The position numbers and the translations under genes are program-made. 64,000 bases of DNA from Singulisphaera acidiphila DSM 18658 (GTDB taxonomy: Bacteria > Planctomycetota > Planctomycetia > Isosphaerales > Isosphaeraceae): contig NC_019892.1 in the NCBI RefSeq assembly GCF_000242455.2, positions 5,022,001 to 5,086,000 of the forward strand, given 5' to 3'. The notes below the pieces were generated by a model. The model did no database searches. It saw only the letters and a program-made list of their open reading frames with translations, and was not told the origin of the DNA. Numbering within the stretch: the first letter of the stretch is position 1; every line of letters begins with the position of its first letter. Positions 8,364 to 18,876 of this stretch are shown here, one piece after another.

Positions 8364-9511
8364 ACGCTCCACACCGCTCAACAACCCTGAAGCCCCTGGT
8401 CCTGTGCGCGGCGGCCCTGGCCCTCGCTCTGGCCCCGGCGTGGGCGATCGCGGGGGACGCACCGAAGTCGGCCCCTTCGATCGAGGAGATCCGCCGCGAG
8501 GTCGACGCCGTCCGGCATCGGATTCGGAGCCTTTACGTCGAGGCGACCTCCCGCAACAAGAGCGCAGGAAGCGCGGCGGGCCAGTTGCTCGAGATCCGCC
8601 ATGTCCTCGCCGCCAAGGGGCCGCTGCGCTATGCCGAGATGGCCCACCGGACGCCGCCGCTCGACTGGTCGGAGGATATTGGCTACACCCGGAGCTATTT
8701 CACCGGCAAGACCTTCGACGCCTTTTATGTGTTGAACCGCTATTATGAGACGCTGCAAGTCGTCCCTGACGAGTTCTCCAGCACCAAAATCCGCGCCGAG
8801 TTCTACATCGAATGCACCGGATGGTGGCCGCCCGACGACCTGACCACCCCGCGCGGCCTCGACCCGTCGACCCTCCTGCACGTGGCCCTGGCCGACCCAG
8901 CTTGCCGGGTCCGCCCCGAGCTTGAGGAGACCGGCGGGGTCCCTTGCGTGGTCGCTGAGATCGCCGACCGTGACCGGCTCTGGCTCGACCCGGTGCGCGG
9001 TTTTGCGATCGTCCGCCGCGAGTTCATCGGCCCGTCGGTCCGGATCCGCTACGAGAACTCCGATTTCCGCGAGGCTGCCCCCGGCACCTGGCTCCCCTGG
9101 CGAATCCTCAGGGTCGTCACCACGCGGACGAACCCCGCTGCGGGAGAGACTGCCCGCGACGTGGTCCTCTCCGAGTCTGACCGGACCGTGGGCCTGCTCC
9201 GGGTCAACGACGTCGATGATGCCATCTTCACCTTCCGCGCCGCGCCTGGCACTTTGATCCACGACCTCGATCACAAGAAGGTCCACCAAGTCCCCGGCGG
9301 CCTCGACATGATGGACGAGATCATTCGAGCCGGCCGAAAGTTCCTGATCGGCGGCCGAGCGCCAAGTCTGGCCTCGACGAACAATCCGCCGCCGATTCTC
9401 GCCTGGGCTCTGGCCGTCTCGGCCCTCCCCGCGCTCGTCTTGATCGGCAAGCGCCGGCCTTCGTTGATAACCGGAGGTGCGCGGACCTCGACCGCGAACG
9501 CCCGACCTTAA
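8360..9511 (+). CDS. Secreted LolA-like hypothetical with C-terminal anchor
   Basis: 383 residues when started at the ATG overlapping the previous stop (ATGA at 8360). It has a signal peptide (PLVLCAAALALALAPAWAIA), an opening segment IEEIRREVDAVRHRIRSLYV that matches VAEVRAEIEAQRARTTALLV of the preceding protein, and a matching late motif FTFRAAPGTLIHD versus LFELTAPPGTLVN. These show common descent with the C-terminal half of the peptidase fusion. A hydrophobic C-terminal segment (ILAWALAVSALPALVLIG) with basic tail again suggests membrane anchoring. The function is unknown. Lipoprotein-sorting-like domains bind hydrophobic ligands, so it may be a periplasmic carrier or chaperone for the cluster product (inference). 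Confidence 0.7.
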   Translation: MNAPHRSTTLKPLVLCAAALALALAPAWAIAGDAPKSAPSIEEIRREVDAVRHRIRSLYVEATSRNKSAGSAAGQLLEIRHVLAAKGPLRYAEMAHRTPPLDWSEDIGYTRSYFTGKTFDAFYVLNRYYETLQVVPDEFSSTKIRAEFYIECTGWWPPDDLTTPRGLDPSTLLHVALADPACRVRPELEETGGVPCVVAEIADRDRLWLDPVRGFAIVRREFIGPSVRIRYENSDFREAAPGTWLPWRILRVVTTRTNPAAGETARDVVLSESDRTVGLLRVNDVDDAIFTFRAAPGTLIHDLDHKKVHQVPGGLDMMDEIIRAGRKFLIGGRAPSLASTNNPPPILAWALAVSALPALVLIGKRRPSLITGGARTSTANARP

Positions 9512-9882
9512 GGCGATCGCTTCGCAGTTTCCCTCTACAGGACAAGCGATCGTGGCAGTCCTGGTACCCTCAATCTCGGTGCAGACTTCGCCGAAATGAC
9601 CGGGGCTGATTCCGTTTTACTCGCCGAGCGATGCGTCGGTCGATCAGTCCGACTCGCGCCAGATGAGCGGACTCACCGAAGGCAGGACCGTGAGGGTTGA
9701 CGGCTTGGGACCGATCGACTTTCTGTAGCCCCACAATAGTTGCCCGGTTCCGTTTGGTAGGCGGAGGTGGTGTGACGACCGCCATCGTCCCGGACGGGGC
9801 CCCGTTTAACAACCGTCGATCAGTCGCTCAGGTACACGAAGTCGCGAAAACTACCGTTGAGTGGACCGACCGTTTCTTACAT
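9512..9882. other. Spacer with one copy of a dispersed repeat
   Basis: About 370 bases downstream of the peptide cluster and downstream of the convergent nucleosidase pair. No gene is supported. Positions about 9740-9806 hold one copy of a repeat also found near 49055-49120 and 62875-62940, with the core ACCGCCATCxTCCCGG. No clear terminator hairpin was found. Confidence 0.45.
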
Positions 9883-10533
9883 TCATCTGGTCGTACGCCC
9901 ACTCTCATCGATCCAGCCAAATCTACGCATGTTGGTGATCGAAAAGCGATCGTCGAGATATTGGGCGATTGCCCAGTCCATTACCGTCTTAAGTTCCTCA
10001 GGATTGTATTTCAATTTATCTTTGAGTTCCTTAGCCCTGCCCCCGATTTCGATGGCGATCGCGTCACGACAGTCGTGATATGACTGACCGTTCCGTTCAG
10101 GTGAGTTGGAGTGGATGAGCCTTCGGATCTTCCCGATTTCGCCGTCCTTGCCCAGATCGCTTTCATCAAGGAGGTCGATCAAAACCGCATTCATGTATCC
10201 GTCGCCATACCTTCGCTCAACCTTGCGTAGTGCGGCTCGTAGTACCCGCGCAAACCGTTCACCTTCTTGCTGGACATTCTCTGCCTTGATGCCCAGATTG
10301 ATTGTCGCCGTGTTGAAGTCGTCATCCCATTCGTAAATTTGAGGAGGCTGATCGACGCCTTCCTTCTTTCGCAGAACGATGAATTCGGGTGCGGATGAGC
10401 CTAGCGCAGACGAGTCCTTTCGGAGTGAGACCCTAATCTCGTCTCTGGCCTTGATGCGGTCATCCAGCCATTTCACCACCGGGTCTTGAGGGGCATCGTT
10501 GGGCGAACGCAGAAGTTCGTCGAGAATGTTCAT
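9883..10533 (-). CDS. Uncharacterised partner of the nucleosidase-like protein
   Basis: 216 residues, no recognised domain. The protein is soluble and charged, with no signal or membrane segment. The first 40 residues look helical (NILDELLRSPNDAPQDPVVKWLDDRI), the middle contains EWDDDFNTATINLGIKAENVQQEGERFARVL, and the end contains a Cys/Asp-rich YHDCRDAIAIEIGG followed by helices. Its start overlaps the stop of the upstream nucleosidase gene by four bases (ATGA at 10530-10533), so the two are translated together. Fixed two-gene pairing with a base-releasing enzyme suggests a sensor, regulator or toxin-antitoxin-like partner, but this rests on context only. Confidence 0.7.
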   Translation of the reverse strand: MNILDELLRSPNDAPQDPVVKWLDDRIKARDEIRVSLRKDSSALGSSAPEFIVLRKKEGVDQPPQIYEWDDDFNTATINLGIKAENVQQEGERFARVLRAALRKVERRYGDGYMNAVLIDLLDESDLGKDGEIGKIRRLIHSNSPERNGQSYHDCRDAIAIEIGGRAKELKDKLKYNPEELKTVMDWAIAQYLDDRFSITNMRRFGWIDESGRTTR

Positions 10534-11393
10534 GCTACCTTTCCCTCGGCCAGCATTTTCGCGTCGTTAACCAGTCCTGAAAGGACGAATCGAGCCGCGT
10601 TGATAGGTGCAATTTTTCGACCTTCTTTGATTACGTTGTCACGTTGTTCGTCCGCGAAGTCACTAATCCCCTTGACAACGCACCATACCGAATCGTCAGG
10701 CTTCAACGAAGCCGCCAATAAACCCACGCCTTCCATCTCGCCGCCCACGATTTCCTCGTTCCCGTGCGGAACACTATGCAGCAGTTCGTCACGATAAGCA
10801 GCACAGTGGATACGGGCTGCTCCGGACAGCATTGCTCCAATGTGAATATTGAACGAAAATCGTGTCCTCTCTTTTTCTCGGCGACATCGCTCCAGAAGGC
10901 TGGGCCGGGGCTCATCAGAATTCATGTGCATGTAGTCATTGACGTATCCTGGTCGACCTGCGTTCGGCTTCACATCTCGGTTGTCGTAGGGCAGCAGCAA
11001 CGCCGACACCAGTACATCCCCAATCTGTTGGACTCCAGGGGCGATCCCAAACGCCATTCCGATTTGGAGAATCCCTTGCGCACCTGTTGCGGCCAAACAT
11101 CGAACCGCCTTGGCTGCCGACCCCAAGCGGCCGTGTGCCCCCATCACAGCACGCCCATTGTCTCGCGACGCACCAATAGCCACCACTGTCTCGCCACCGA
11201 TGGTCCCCAACCGCCAAGCATCCTGGCTCAGGCCAAAAAATCGGAGGTGCCGCGTGAGGGCTGCATCCTTTCGAAACTCGACTCCGTACTCTTGAGCTGC
11301 CTCCTCCAGAGCCTTTTCCTCGGCGGAGGTCGCCAGGAAAAGGAGGAGGCTACAGATCGGACCCGGTAGTAGCGATTCCGTTGGCTCGGACAT
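10530..11393 (-). CDS. Nucleoside phosphorylase/nucleosidase superfamily protein (MTAN-like)
   Basis: 287 residues. Late in the protein GGEMEGVGLLAAS matches the ribose-binding MEG motif of the PNP/UDP phosphorylase superfamily, and CVVKGISDFADEQ matches the strand with the catalytic aspartate of MTA/SAH nucleosidases. The N-terminal half has the expected TIGGETVVAIGAS and LAATGAQGILQIGMAFGI, corresponding to the phosphate/ribose loop region. The family cleaves N-glycosidic bonds of nucleosides. The ATG at 11393 was chosen because GGGAGG stands 9 bases upstream; an in-frame TTG further upstream is weaker. The neighbour overlapping its 3' end is unknown. It is not next to purine-salvage or methionine-recycling genes, so a housekeeping role is less likely. 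Nucleosidase domains are known as effectors in several immune systems; assignment here is inference. Confidence 0.8.
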   Translation of the reverse strand: MSEPTESLLPGPICSLLLFLATSAEEKALEEAAQEYGVEFRKDAALTRHLRFFGLSQDAWRLGTIGGETVVAIGASRDNGRAVMGAHGRLGSAAKAVRCLAATGAQGILQIGMAFGIAPGVQQIGDVLVSALLLPYDNRDVKPNAGRPGYVNDYMHMNSDEPRPSLLERCRREKERTRFSFNIHIGAMLSGAARIHCAAYRDELLHSVPHGNEEIVGGEMEGVGLLAASLKPDDSVWCVVKGISDFADEQRDNVIKEGRKIAPINAARFVLSGLVNDAKMLAEGKVA

Positions 11394-11562
11394 CCCGACG
11401 TGCCTCCCAGACTCGACTGCCAAATGGCGTTATCGTATCACGCCACTACTGCCGTCGGGAGCCAGTCGGCGGAAATCCCCATCACACACTCACCGTCCTA
11501 TCTAAAGTCTATTGTACTTGGAAATTGCAGGGTTTTCCACACGTCGGGCGTGGTTGGTCGTG

Positions 11563-11697
11563 GTAAAGTCCTCGAGAACGACGAGTCCAGAGCTCTGACT
11601 CTCAGATTTCTTCCGGAAACGATTCCTCCGCCTGCTGCCGGCCTACTACATACGCGTTTTTGATCGTCGTCTTCGCGGCGGACGGCTCCCGATGGGT
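11563..11697 (+). pseudogene. Fragment of an acyltransferase-3 gene
   Basis: About 130 bases nearly identical to 23437-23562 inside the intact acyltransferase gene: both contain GAGAACGACGAGTCCAG, CGATTCCTCCGCCTGCTGCC and TTTGATCGTCGTCTTCGC. The fragment carries small insertions that break the frame and no start or stop. It is a dead partial copy lying in the spacer between the nucleosidase pair and the next operon. Confidence 0.8.
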
Positions 11698-11710
11698 CGC
11701 GGGCATCCCG

Positions 11711-11905
11711 CCGATTTCTGGGAGCCCCGAAGGGGCGGCCGTCAATAGCTAAGGCATAAGCCCATGGACGTGATTCAAGCGAGAATATCCTCATTATCTT
11801 TTCACTCTCCCCGCCACGGCGGGGAGAGTGTCGCCTGGCTTCGAGGAATCCCCCAGGGGCTTGTGCCCCTAGCTATTGACGGTCGCCCCTTCGGGGCTTC
11901 CAAAG
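11711..11905. repeat. Inverted pair of the AGCCCCGGAGGGGC-type intergenic repeat around a hairpin
   Basis: One copy reads forward at about 11711-11765 and a second reads in reverse at about 11850-11905. Each contains a form of AGCCCCGAAGGGGCGxCCGT followed by CAATAGCTA. Between them, 11803-11830 is a perfect 12-bp stem (CACTCTCCCCGC / GCGGGGAGAGTG). Related copies lie at 47093-47150, 57663-57707 and 59308-59372. The remainder of the 11394-12019 spacer shows no gene. Confidence 0.7.
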
Positions 11906-12019
11906 ATCTACCGATCGGGATCTGCGGTGTTACGGTCATGTCGGAGTCGATGGGCCCTTTTTGTCCGGCCTTCGTGGGCGGGCAGTGGAAGTCCGATGGG
12001 GCTAAGATTCGACGGCTTG

Positions 12020-13672
12020 TTATCCGATCGACCGACCATCAGCATCTCCCATGAGCGATCCGCAGGGCCAATCTCCTCGCAGCAAGAGCGATTCCAGCTC
12101 GCGCCTTCGCCCAACGGGCGGACATGCCTGGGCGAAGTGCAGAGGCGATCGGTGCAGTGTCCCTTGGGCCAGTCGGTCGCGGAGCTGCTCCCAGGGGCCC
12201 GGGTCGGCATAAGCATCCCGGACGGTGCGGAGCAGCAGCGCGACGGGCAGATCGGCGAACGACTCGACGGCCGAGTAGACCAGGGCCCGCAGGTCGTCGC
12301 CGTGGCGCCAGGCCGGGGCAAGGCCCGGGTCGTGGGCCGTGTCGAAGTCGAACCAGCGAGCCTCGCCGGTCCCGGGATCGAACAGGACGTTGCGGAGCGT
12401 CGCGTCGCCGTGGCTCAGGCGTTCGCACCCACCGTCGGTACGCGGCATCTCGACCCGATGCAGGTCCCGCAACGCCCGGCCTGCGGCGCCCAGGCCCCGC
12501 AATCGGGCCGGCGCCGGGTTGAGCCGGCTCCGCGCGTGATCGGCGAGCACCACCCCCGGCCATCGGGGAAGGATCAGCCAGCCCCGGGGGCCGGTCTCCA
12601 GCTCGATCCCGTGGAGCGCGCGATGCAACGCACGCTCCCTGGCCCGCCACTCCGCCCCGGGCAGGACCCGCACTCCCGACCCCAGCAGGCGCAGGTACAG
12701 GTTGCCGGGCCCGATCAGCAGCGGTCCGAACCAACGTCGCCGTTTTGCGATCGTCGGCGGCCGGCCCGGGGCCTGGCGGGGCTCGATCGCGTGCATCCGG
12801 AGCTTGCCCAGCCAGGGTCCGAGCGACGCCGGCCACCGCCCGAAGCCCGGCCAGGACCTTTCGCCGTTGGCGGTCGTCCTCGGCACGGTCCGGCTCGCTC
12901 CCTCACTCAATCGCAGGGGGGGCGAGTCCCGCGGCGCGTGCCGGATATGGTCGGGGTAATCCACGCGGCCCCGGAAGCTCAGGACCGCCCAGACGTACCG
13001 GGCGAAGGTCCGCGTGTAGCCGAAGTGCTGGAGCTCCATCCGACGCCCCGAGCTGAGTGCCGTGATGGCTTGATCGTAGACGAATCGGCGGGGCCGGGCG
13101 CGGTAGAGCCCGGCCAGGATCGGCCACTCCTCGCCGATGGCGACGCGCTCGTCGAACGGCCCGAACTCATCGAAGGCCTCTCGAGTGCAGAACATGCAGG
13201 CCGGCATTGCCTTGGCCCGCGGCAGGGGAAGCCGCCGCACGGCGTTCCAGAAGGCCCACCAGCATCGGGCCCGCCTGCCGCCGTCCAGCGCGCCGAGGCG
13301 AGTGATCCCCGCCTCGTATCCTTGTTCGTCGACCAACTCTGCGATCCGGACGAGGGCCCCGGGCGGTAGCCGGGTGTCGGCGTCGAGGAAGACCAGCGTC
13401 CGACCGCTCGCCAGCCGTGCCCCGAGGTTCCGCGCCCTGGCCGCGCCGCGGGGCGAGCAGGTCGCCACCAGCACTCCGTCTTCGGCGGTATGCTGGACCA
13501 GGGCGTCGGCCGTGCCGTCGTCGCTCGCGTTGTCGACCACGATGACCTCCACAGCCCCCCCGTCGCGGTAGCGGTCGCGCGCCTGGAGGACCGACCCCAC
13601 GGTCGAAGCAATCAGCGCCGCCTCGTTCCTCGCGGGGATGACCACCGAGATCTGGGGCGGAGGCCGCTTCAT
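12020..13672 (-). CDS. GT2 glycosyltransferase fused to an aminoglycoside-phosphotransferase-like kinase domain
   Basis: 550 residues. The N-terminal domain (about 8-240) is a family-2 glycosyltransferase: ISVVIPARNEAAL, VIVVDNASDDGTAD and FLDADTRLPPGAL (the DxD metal-binding site). The C-terminal third carries a kinase-like catalytic motif of the APH/choline-kinase fold, LSHGDATLRNVLF (about 419-431), and the metal-binding RWFDFDTAHD (about 440-449). The ATG at 13672 overlaps the TGA of the methyltransferase gene (ATGA), so a much longer upstream reading is rejected. It is the last of three overlapping genes. Linking a sugar transferase and a small-molecule or lipid kinase in one chain suggests successive steps on one glycoconjugate (inference). 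Confidence 0.85.
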   Translation of the reverse strand: MKRPPPQISVVIPARNEAALIASTVGSVLQARDRYRDGGAVEVIVVDNASDDGTADALVQHTAEDGVLVATCSPRGAARARNLGARLASGRTLVFLDADTRLPPGALVRIAELVDEQGYEAGITRLGALDGGRRARCWWAFWNAVRRLPLPRAKAMPACMFCTREAFDEFGPFDERVAIGEEWPILAGLYRARPRRFVYDQAITALSSGRRMELQHFGYTRTFARYVWAVLSFRGRVDYPDHIRHAPRDSPPLRLSEGASRTVPRTTANGERSWPGFGRWPASLGPWLGKLRMHAIEPRQAPGRPPTIAKRRRWFGPLLIGPGNLYLRLLGSGVRVLPGAEWRARERALHRALHGIELETGPRGWLILPRWPGVVLADHARSRLNPAPARLRGLGAAGRALRDLHRVEMPRTDGGCERLSHGDATLRNVLFDPGTGEARWFDFDTAHDPGLAPAWRHGDDLRALVYSAVESFADLPVALLLRTVRDAYADPGPWEQLRDRLAQGTLHRSPLHFAQACPPVGRRRELESLLLRGDWPCGSLMGDADGRSIG

Positions 13673-14307
13673 GGGTGTTGCGTCCCCGGTGGCGGGCCTT
13701 CCAGGACGAACAGGTCGCGGCTGATCAGGCCCAGCAAGCCGGGCTCGGGGACGACCCGCGCCAGCTTCAACCCCGCCTCGTCGGCAAGGTCGCCGACCCG
13801 CTCGCGCGACAGCAGGCGCCGTGGGTGGAGCGGCGTTGGCGAGGGCGGGATCAGGCGGAGGGTCGCGCAGAGCCGGAATGCGACCCGCCCCTGGATCCAG
13901 CCCCGCAGTCGCAGCGCGATCCGCCCGGATCGCCCCCGAGGGCTCGACTGCAAGACAAGGACGCGACGCGAGGCGACCCGCCCTGCCTCGCGGAGCAGGG
14001 CCGCCGGGTCGTCGGTATAGCTCAGCACGAAGGCGAGGAGGCACGCATCGAAGACGCGATCGGCAAACGGCAGCCGGGTGCCGTCGAACAGGACGGGCCC
14101 GCCCCCGACGACGTGGAAATCCACCACGTCCGCCTCGGCGCACGTGCGCGCCCCCCGGGTCCTCAGGGCCTCGGCGTTGTGGCCGGTCCCCGAGCCGATG
14201 TCGAGCACCGTCGCCCCCGTCGGCAGGTGCGGGGCGATCCGCGCGGCCAGGTGCCCGGCCCGCCGGCGTAGTTGGTGGTGGAAGGCCGCCCGCAGCGGCC
14301 CGATCAC
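13669..14307 (-). CDS. SAM-dependent class I methyltransferase
   Basis: 212 residues from a GTG start at 14307 that overlaps the stop of the deacetylase-like gene (GTGA). Motif I is clear (TVLDIGSGTGHNAEAL, about 37-52), followed by an acidic motif II region, GTRLPFADRVFDACLLAFVLSYTDD (motifs III-IV, written here as PFADRVFDACLLAF) and REAGRVASRRVLVLQSSP. It therefore has the Methyltransf_11 layout, and the size is typical. The substrate is unknown; its place between a deacetylase-like protein and a glycosyltransferase-kinase fusion suggests a sugar, lipid or polyketide-like surface metabolite. Confidence 0.85.
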   Translation of the reverse strand: MIGPLRAAFHHQLRRRAGHLAARIAPHLPTGATVLDIGSGTGHNAEALRTRGARTCAEADVVDFHVVGGGPVLFDGTRLPFADRVFDACLLAFVLSYTDDPAALLREAGRVASRRVLVLQSSPRGRSGRIALRLRGWIQGRVAFRLCATLRLIPPSPTPLHPRRLLSRERVGDLADEAGLKLARVVPEPGLLGLISRDLFVLEGPPPGTQHP

Positions 14308-15026
14308 GGTAAAAACTCCGAGAGCAGGCCGGGCGTCCGGCCATGCCCCAGCAGCCGGTCGACCACCTCCAGCACGCGCGGCAGGTAGCCCCGGTCTACG
14401 TCGGCCGGGTGTACCACGACGCAGGGTAGGGTCGCCGGTCGGAGCCGCCAATAGACGTCGCCGAACCGCTGCCCGACCCGCGCGAGCGGCCCCAGGACGC
14501 CCCAGTCCCACGACCAGGTCGCCAGCGGGATCGTCGGCCCATTCGCTGCCCGGATCGCGCCGAACGTCGCAAGGTAGCGGAACCCGCACCCCCCCAGTTC
14601 GTCCGCCGTCGCTCGCCCGACCTGCCAGGCCGGAGGCACGAATCCCGCGGGCACGACCCCCAGGGCCCGCCGCAACAGCTCCCGGCCCAGCCCGAGCCGG
14701 CGCCGGACCTCCTCGCGAGGCAGCCCGACCAGCTCGTCCGAACGACCCGTGAACAGCGAGAGCACGCCCGGCCGGTCCTGCCGGTGGGTGTATCCGTGCT
14801 GCAAGACCTCCCCGAACGCCCCCGCCACGAACCGTCCGAAGCCGCCCCCAGGCCCCTCGATCGGCCGCCCATGCCAGCAGGGCACCACCGCGCCCGCTAG
14901 CTCCCGCCCGACCCGCGGCGCGAGGGCCTCGGCGATCCTCGCGAGCTGCGGCAGGAAGGCCGGTGCCACGTCGTGGACGACCACGGCGAAGCGTCGACCA
15001 ATATCGCTCACGCCCGGTGCCGACAT
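14304..15026 (-). CDS. Polysaccharide deacetylase-like protein (DUF2334 type)
   Basis: 240 residues. FAVVVHDVAPAFLPQLARI at residues 13-31 has the Asp-containing first motif of the carbohydrate esterase 4 fold, and LQHGYTHR (about 93-100) gives the two metal-binding histidines (HxxxH). A later PAGFVPPAWQ and CVVVHPADVD complete the pattern seen in DUF2334. There is no signal peptide. It is the first gene of a three-gene operon whose members overlap by four bases each. The family removes acyl groups from N-acetyl sugars; for DUF2334 members the real substrate is generally not known. Confidence 0.75.
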   Translation of the reverse strand: MSAPGVSDIGRRFAVVVHDVAPAFLPQLARIAEALAPRVGRELAGAVVPCWHGRPIEGPGGGFGRFVAGAFGEVLQHGYTHRQDRPGVLSLFTGRSDELVGLPREEVRRRLGLGRELLRRALGVVPAGFVPPAWQVGRATADELGGCGFRYLATFGAIRAANGPTIPLATWSWDWGVLGPLARVGQRFGDVYWRLRPATLPCVVVHPADVDRGYLPRVLEVVDRLLGHGRTPGLLSEFLP

Positions 15027-15340
15027 CGCCTCTGTGCCTTTCGGTTCGCGTCCCCTGAACGGCCCCTAGAGTCACTTTGTATTGCAAAGCATAACGGCCG
15101 GGCTGTTCCGATTCAAGCGGCCCCGGTTCAATTCCGCCGGGGGACTGTGTAAGATTCGGACGGGATCCGCTGTATTTCTATAAAGAGGTGCTGACAGCGA
15201 CTCACCGTGGAATCCCGCGAGCTGCCAAGGATGGTCACCAGCGAAATGCTTCGGATCCTGTGTCTCGCCCCCGATCAGGGTGTCTCGCTCGGACATTCTC
15301 ACCGGTCCGTCCCGGGAGTGCACGCGGGGGGACAACCGCT

Positions 15341-18769
<3,429 letters not shown>

Positions 18770-18876
18770 CCCCGCGCAAACAGACCCTTGTCTCGGAACG
18801 CTTCAGTCGACGATTGAATTTGTGTTTAAGCAAATGATTTTGACGAAATAAGTGTGGAGTATTCAGGAATTCCATC

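Noticed and set aside
11876..13369. A 497-residue plus-strand protein
   Set aside because: It is antisense to the GT2-kinase fusion and consists of Arg/Pro/Gly-rich sequence typical of GC-rich shadow frames.
12020..14344. A 774-residue reading of the glycosyltransferase gene
   Set aside because: The first 224 residues are Arg/Pro/Ala-rich shadow of the methyltransferase and deacetylase genes; the ATG at 13672 overlapping the previous stop is the natural start.
13669..15087. A 472-residue methyltransferase
   Set aside because: The N-terminal 260 residues are read out of frame through the deacetylase-like gene; GTG at 14307 overlapping its stop gives a normal 212-residue enzyme.
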